From Anastrepha obliqua (lineage: Eukaryota > Arthropoda > Insecta > Diptera > Tephritidae), in contig NC_072895.1 of assembly GCF_027943255.1 (NCBI RefSeq), forward strand, positions 72,356,001 to 72,420,000: 64,000 bases of DNA. The letters are read 5' to 3'. Made by a program: the position numbers and the translations under genes. The stretch's first letter is position 1; the number at the start of each line of letters is the position of its first letter. Below, one piece after another: positions 59,075 to 64,000 of the stretch. Under the pieces are notes generated by a model, which worked only from the letters and a program-made list of their open reading frames with translations, had not been told where the DNA came from and did not search any database.

Positions 59075-59730
59075 AACAGACGTAAAATTCAGAAAAATGC
59101 ATGAAATTTTTATTTAAATCGTTAGTACAGTCCATATACTTTAATCTTTGAAGATTATTTCACGCAAATGTTGACCGCGACTGCGCTTCAAATGGTCCAT
59201 CCGGTCGGCCGGTATCTCACATATAAATGCTTTAATGTTGTCTTCCAATGCGTTAATTGAAGCAAGCTTGTCTGAATAGACATGATCTTTAACATAGCCC
59301 CACAAAAGATAATCTAAAGGCGTTATATCCCACGATCTGGGTGGCCAATTGACAGGCCCCGAACATGAAATAAAATGTTCACCGAACTCGCCTCTCAACA
59401 AGTCCATTGTTACGCGTGCTGTGTAGCATGTGGCACCATCTTGCTGAAACCACAGGTCATGCAAGTCAAGCTCTTGCATTTTGGGCAAAGAAAGTTGGAT
59501 ATCATTTCACGGTAGCGCTCACCATTCACAGTTACGTTACGATTCGCAGCATCTTTGAAGAAGTACGATCCAATGATACCTCCAGCCCATAAACCGTACT
59601 AAACTGTGACCTTTGATACATTGGTAGCACTTGCAATTCTTCTGGCTGAACTTCACACCAAAATCGACAATTCTGTTTATTTACGTACACATTGATCCAA
59701 AAATGAACTTCGTCGCTGAACAAAATTTTA
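59075..59730 (-). mobile_element. 5'-truncated DD41D mariner
   Basis: The minus-strand sequence begins at IVFSDEVHFWIN-like coding (59723), skips none of the first catalytic block, and continues KNRQ-type and QPEELQVLPMYQRSQF segments and, after frameshifts, KMQELDLHDLWFQQDGATCY, SWDITPLDYLLWGYVKDHVY and LKRSRGQHLREIIFKD. All three catalytic Asp are present in short open pieces, and the last piece (59141-59488) is uninterrupted for 115 codons. The DNA-binding N-terminus and left terminal repeat are missing. Same subfamily as 3967-5251, and better preserved in the catalytic part. Confidence 0.82.
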
Positions 59731-60979
59731 ATGAAAGAAGTATTAATGATAGATAAATAATTATTTCAAATGAACTTCGGAAAAATATGGGCTAATGAAG
59801 AATGATTAACCAAGCTTATAATTTTTAAGACCACGTATTAAAATATTATACAAAATTGCTAAGCTGTCTCAAGTCTCAGCAACATTGTTAAAACTGATCA
59901 TGCGAATAAATACATAGTTATACGAGAAATCGTTATACATAGTTTTACAAAAAATCGCCGAACAGGCAAAACACTTGTCTTATTTATGCCTCTCACAAAC
60001 CAACTAAACGTGCTCTCATATATTGTTAAAGCCGTGAACATATCCTCGAGACATACATATATAAATATATATTATATATATATATTCAGGACCTCATTAT
60101 CTTTCTTTAATAGCATATTCTTATTCCCAGCTCAATTCCCCATGCGATTGCTCACTGGTTAGCTGGTAAATGGAATTATTTTATTGACAGCCAACGGTTC
60201 AAAGAATGATCTACGAGGTGGCTCGCTGTCTTTGATGCCATTGCAGTCGACCGCTTGCATCGCCTAATGCAAAAACATCAACTTTTATTTACGAATGCAT
60301 TTGCTTCATTTACTTTTGATTTTTGCTTCGCAATGAGAGTAGTAAAAAGGCAATAACACTGCCACATATTTATTCACTGTTTCTATTTATATAAAATACA
60401 TATCCACTATAAAATTACATGTGTATGTAGAAGAGTGTGTTTTATATTCAGTGCCTATGATGCCGATATTGCTACAAGCATTTAACGACGGTGTTGACGC
60501 TGCCGCTGCCACTGGCGATGGTGACGGTGATGTCAGTGGATCGGTGATTTACGATGCAACTATTTATACCCCACTCACCCACTTGTTGTTGCTGAAAAGC
60601 CAGAATCGTCGCTGTCATTGCACCACGGGTAGTTGCACTTTTCAAAACAAATACAAACAAAAAAGAAACCAAAAGCATGCATCACTTACCACGGCCAGCA
60701 TAGTTCAATAATAATTACTGCTAATCTGTTTACACTAATATACGCTAAATAGTATGGTATTTAGCATAATGAGACGAATTTTAGAGATGTATGTATCTAC
60801 TCATTTTCTTAGATAATTTACCGAACTGCTTCAAAACCTTCTGTAATTAAGTGTTTTTCCTTGAAACTGTTGAGCATAAAGAATGGCAGTCAAATTCATT
60901 TCAAACAAATTTTACTGGTACATACATACAAATATATGCATATACCTATGTACTTATCTATAATTATAATTAATAATTA
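59731..60979. other. Gene-free DNA
   Basis: No recognised gene. The 96-codon frame at 60421-60711 has a Asp/Gly/Ala-rich stretch but no known motif and an overlapping opposite frame. (TA)n runs occur near 60055-60090. Confidence 0.45.
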
Positions 60980-62112
60980 TAATTAATTTTATAAGCCCCA
61001 GTTTTATTGTATATGTAAGGGGGTAAAATTATACGATCCCTTGATACTAAAGGTGGGTTTATCGCGTTCTGTTGTCCTGGTACTAACGCTTCCCCAGCGG
61101 TACTTCCCGCGTCCCAATGTTGATTTTTAGCTCTACTATCCTATAAGCAAAGAAAACAGGGAAACTTTGTGTAACCACTTTGTTGGCCTAAAAGAAAGTT
61201 TACCATTTTTAAATCGACACATATGACCCAATTGTGTTCCGCATATTTAATTTTGTCTAAAACCAGAGCAATAGTTGTATAGTCTTCTTTTAATATACTT
61301 TAGTAGAATGTGCAATAGGCAATGAGCCCAATTTGTTCCTATTGTGTAAGAGAACACATTTTAAACTCCGTTTTGATGAATCTATAAATAAACGCCACTC
61401 ACTAGAAACGTAATTTTGTAATCCCATTGCAGCCATTAAACCAGGTACATTTTTACAAAATACAAAGTCATCTTCTTCAGCAAAATATTCAAGGAAAGTT
61501 TGTTCTCTTCTGCGATAGTAAGAAATTTTAGTTTCTTTTGTGACTAAGTTTCTTTCTTTTAATCTAGACACCGAAATTTCTGAACCAGTCTTTGACAGTC
61601 CCAGATCTCTAATGAGGTCGTTTAAATCATCTTGGTTAAATGGTTTTGGTGTTCCCAGGTCACAATCAAAGTCACTATCGCTATTGTCTGTTTTGCCTCA
61701 AAATGTAAAGGTTCTTCCTGTGAAGCACCAGGTTGAGGTTCAGATGACATCGTAGGGCTCAAAACACGTCTATGTGCCGATCGTATGAAAGGATATTCCC
61801 ATTTGCCTCGATTTTTTCGGTAATGCCAGTTATTTTTACCATACAAAAATAATAGTCGTTCAATCCAGATCATAGCAAGAATTTATTCCTTTTCTTATTC
61901 GTCCACAAACGTAGAAACTCAACGCACGTTCTGCATACCTTTTGTGGAATCCAAGGCTTATTTTTCATTTCCATTGGGTGACCGAAGTAATTTTTGTGCA
62001 CCTCATTTAAGAACGATGTCACATTCAAACGGTTTTCTTGAAACATATACTTTCCGCAAATAAAACAAAAACTATTCCGGTCATTTATACAAACTCGTCT
62101 TGATGATGCCAT
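60980..62112 (-). pseudogene. Pseudogene of a multicopy arthropod family with CxxC start
   Basis: The minus-strand start MASSRRVCINDRNSFCFICG is followed by NKPWIPQKVCRTCVEFLRLW (two CxxC pairs, probably zinc-binding), YPFIRSAHRRVLSPTM, PKPFNQDDLNDLIRDLGLSK, SVSRLKERNLV, VPGLMAAMGLQNYVSSEWRL, FIDSSKRSLKCVLLHNRNK, YTTIALVLDKIKYAEHNWV, ICVDLKMVNFLLGQQSGYTK and FPCFLCL. I remember this block order from many uncharacterised, highly repeated arthropod proteins; no function is known to me. Frameshifts lie near 61870, 61690, 61293 and 61010 and a stop after FPCFLCL near 61138. About the N-terminal half to two thirds remains. It may travel with a mobile element. Confidence 0.75.
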
Positions 62113-62321
62113 AACAAATAATATTAAGAAAACTAAATATTTGTTTAAATATTCGTCAATTAACACTGAAATATAGTGATTTTTTTGTGATAGCTATAAC
62201 TCGTAAACAAGAGCTGTTAAAAAAAAATGAGGGTATATTTAGAATCAGCGTTGTCAAATTAGTAAACATCAAGTATCAAAAGTCATTCATCAGACAAAAA
62301 GTGCGATTTTGTTTTTTTGTG

Positions 62322-62545
62322 TAATTGGTCGGGTATTTGGCCTAGTCCCTCCTACAATTGGTGATGTGCGTCTTGATGTTCTTTCTCAAAGGGGAGGAAC
62401 CTAAAGTTGTATGCTGCCTCCACACGACAGATAATTGTTTGTGCCGAGGGACGGCCGCTATTCGAAAAAACTTTTTCTATCACTTGATATTTGATGCCTA
62501 CAGTGGATTTCAAGCTCGGGCACTGCCGAATGGTAGCCATGTACA
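62322..62545 (-). mobile_element. Diverged SINE copy
   Basis: On the plus strand GGTCGGGTATTTGGCCTAGT, GGTGATGTGCGTCTTGATGT, CAAAGGGGAGGAACCTAAAG and TGCCGAGGGACGGCCGCTAT follow the minus-strand SINE order. The head side ends CACTGCCGAATGGTAGCCAT. It differs from the main family by deletions in the middle. Confidence 0.65.
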
Positions 62546-64000
62546 AACTCATACCGCTATGGCGCCTTGTGCATACATACCTACATACGAAAACATAAAC
62601 ATGAATGTAAAAGTACTATGAAATCATGCTTGGGGGTGAATCAAAATCTGTGCGGTAAGCTGAGTTTTTATGGAAGAAAAGTTTCTTTTTTCTTTTCTTA
62701 ATTTAATTAGGAATTAAAAATCGTATAATAAGTATGCCCATGTAAAATAACAACAAAGCACATCCCATAAAATTAAGAAAGAAGGTTAGCCAGTTAAGTA
62801 CATACTGTATATCACATAAATAAGTTTCCGCTCAGCAAAATTATGTTAAACGTAATATAGTATATTTCTTTTCATGAATTAATAACATAAACATTATTGA
62901 GTCCGAAAGTGTAAACAAACTTAATAATACCCCCATTTTATTTTGCTAAGTCTTGCACATAAAATACATGTTGTACAAAAAAGATTACAAAAGTAAGTTT
63001 TCATCAACATTAGCAGCCACAATGGACCCCGTTCGCGTATATACAAGCTTTTGCATTCGGCTGAAGTAATTTTATCCCAAGTATCATTAATCAATTTCTT
63101 TAAAGTGTTGCTGTTTTAAGTAGTTAGTTGTTTAAAAATATTGGCAACTCTTATGTTTGAATCGCCAGTGCATTTCTGTTACAGTCTTATGCTCATCCAA
63201 TTAATTGCTTACATTTTCCCACCCTAGTACCTAAGAAAGTAAATACATAAATTTGTTTCAATCTTTTTTAATAATTTTTTAGGGTTGCTAAACCGCTATT
63301 AAAACGTTATATTATGAATCACTTTGAGTGCCGCTATTAACGCAATTTTACACACACTTTATTCATTAAATGGCTTATAAAAAAAAACTTATAACAATTT
63401 TCGTTTGGAAACTTAATTTTGTAATGAGCAGAAGCTGGACTACTAACACTAAACGCGAAATGAGTGAAGGCAGAGCAAATATGGAATAACTTTACTTATT
63501 AAAAACAGTATTGCACGCTAAATTTCCCAACATTTCTAAAATTATAGTGCAATATCAATACTGTGGAGCAGATCTTCCATCTGGTAGTGAGATTAAACTT
63601 TCAAACCGTTTCTAAAGTATTTCTGAATATTTTAAAATGTTTGGCCAACAACACCTTTTTGATTAGTCTAAAACAAAATTAAACTGGTAAAATTTACCCA
63701 GTTTATAAAAGTTCACACAAAACTTCACTTTTTTAATGACATATAATAAAAATTATAGTTAAAAGTTAAAGTTAAAGTTTTCGCAACAGTTAACCTCTAA
63801 AGCAATTCTTATTTAGTCCAATTTAAATTTATAAAAAAATATCTTGAAAACTTACTTTCGTGTCGCATTTTCACAAATAAAAAAGATTCCATTGGAATTG
63901 CAACATTTTTGAAGTAGAGGTAATGAATGGCAGAATGAAGGAACCGCTCAATCGACTAGTAAGGGTCCCACTTTCTGATATTATATACAAGGTTGGGTTA
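62546..64000. other. Gene-free AT-rich DNA to the window end
   Basis: No coding sequence, RNA gene or terminal repeat recognised. Confidence 0.5.

Noticed and set aside
59075..59090. TCACCCAAAAAAAC as the terminal repeat of the 59075 mariner
   Set aside because: The word is present but in the wrong orientation to be the inverted end expected from the 3967-5251 copy, so the true end is probably lost.
60421..60711. 96-codon frame with an Asp/Gly-rich run (GDGDGDVSG)
   Set aside because: The Asp/Gly repeat looks like an EF-hand at first sight but lacks the loop spacing and any flanking helices; an overlapping opposite frame exists.

Overview
This AT-rich, repeat-dense window looks like nuclear DNA of a true fruit fly (Tephritidae) or a close relative. 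The basis is mixed. The one functional gene is a fly-type muscle troponin C with introns. Several mariner copies have 41 residues between the second and third catalytic Asp, the DD41D or rosa type that was described from tephritids. A tRNA-derived SINE, which I associate with tephritid genomes from memory, is present in at least eight copies. I see no bacterial-style genes, tRNA genes, rRNA or CRISPR arrays.

The only gene I can defend is troponin C on the minus strand. Its coding exons are 35369-35386, 34719-34893, 34386-34637 and 30153-30181, giving a 157-residue protein. All splice sites and phases are consistent, and a 4.2-kb last intron isolates the final nine codons. Nearly all the rest is intergenic or intronic DNA filled with decayed mobile elements.

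Layout, left to right: 1-3966 gene-free; 3967-5251 DD41D mariner with TIRs and TA duplications; 5914-6112 old SINE; 7246-8218 broken transposase-like relic; 8779-9082 SINE; 11834-12264 and 16879-17435 internally deleted mariners; 19789-19839 a tiny retroposon-like insertion with target duplication; 20500-21278 mariner relic; 23128-23634 second DD41D type; 23826-23985 LINE fragment; 24449-24703 MITE with perfect TIRs; 27707-28868 two LINE reverse-transcriptase fragments; 29187-29548 deleted mariner; 29893-35534 the troponin C locus, whose last intron holds a mariner fragment and a MITE; 38883-39137 deleted mariner; 40426-40864 hAT-like MITE; 41545-41955 RTE-type LINE end; 42391-42765 mosaic inverted SINE; 43159-45137 a 2-kb foldback element with 888/890-bp arms; 46191-47640 SINE abutting Tc1-like relics; 49811-50850 LINE RT/RNase H relic; 51715-52400 two opposed mariner relics; 54361-55603 full-length but dead mariner; 59075-59730 DD41D copy; 60980-62112 pseudogene of a multicopy arthropod protein family; 62322-62545 SINE; then gene-free to the end.

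The strongest candidate for something undescribed is the foldback element at 43159-45137, with very similar long arms, a 5-bp ATGAT duplication and no transposase. Also worth a second look are the 29-base insertion at 19800-19828 and the repeated pattern of internally deleted mariners from several subfamilies. All calls come from reading the sequence and remembered family motifs; no database search was run.
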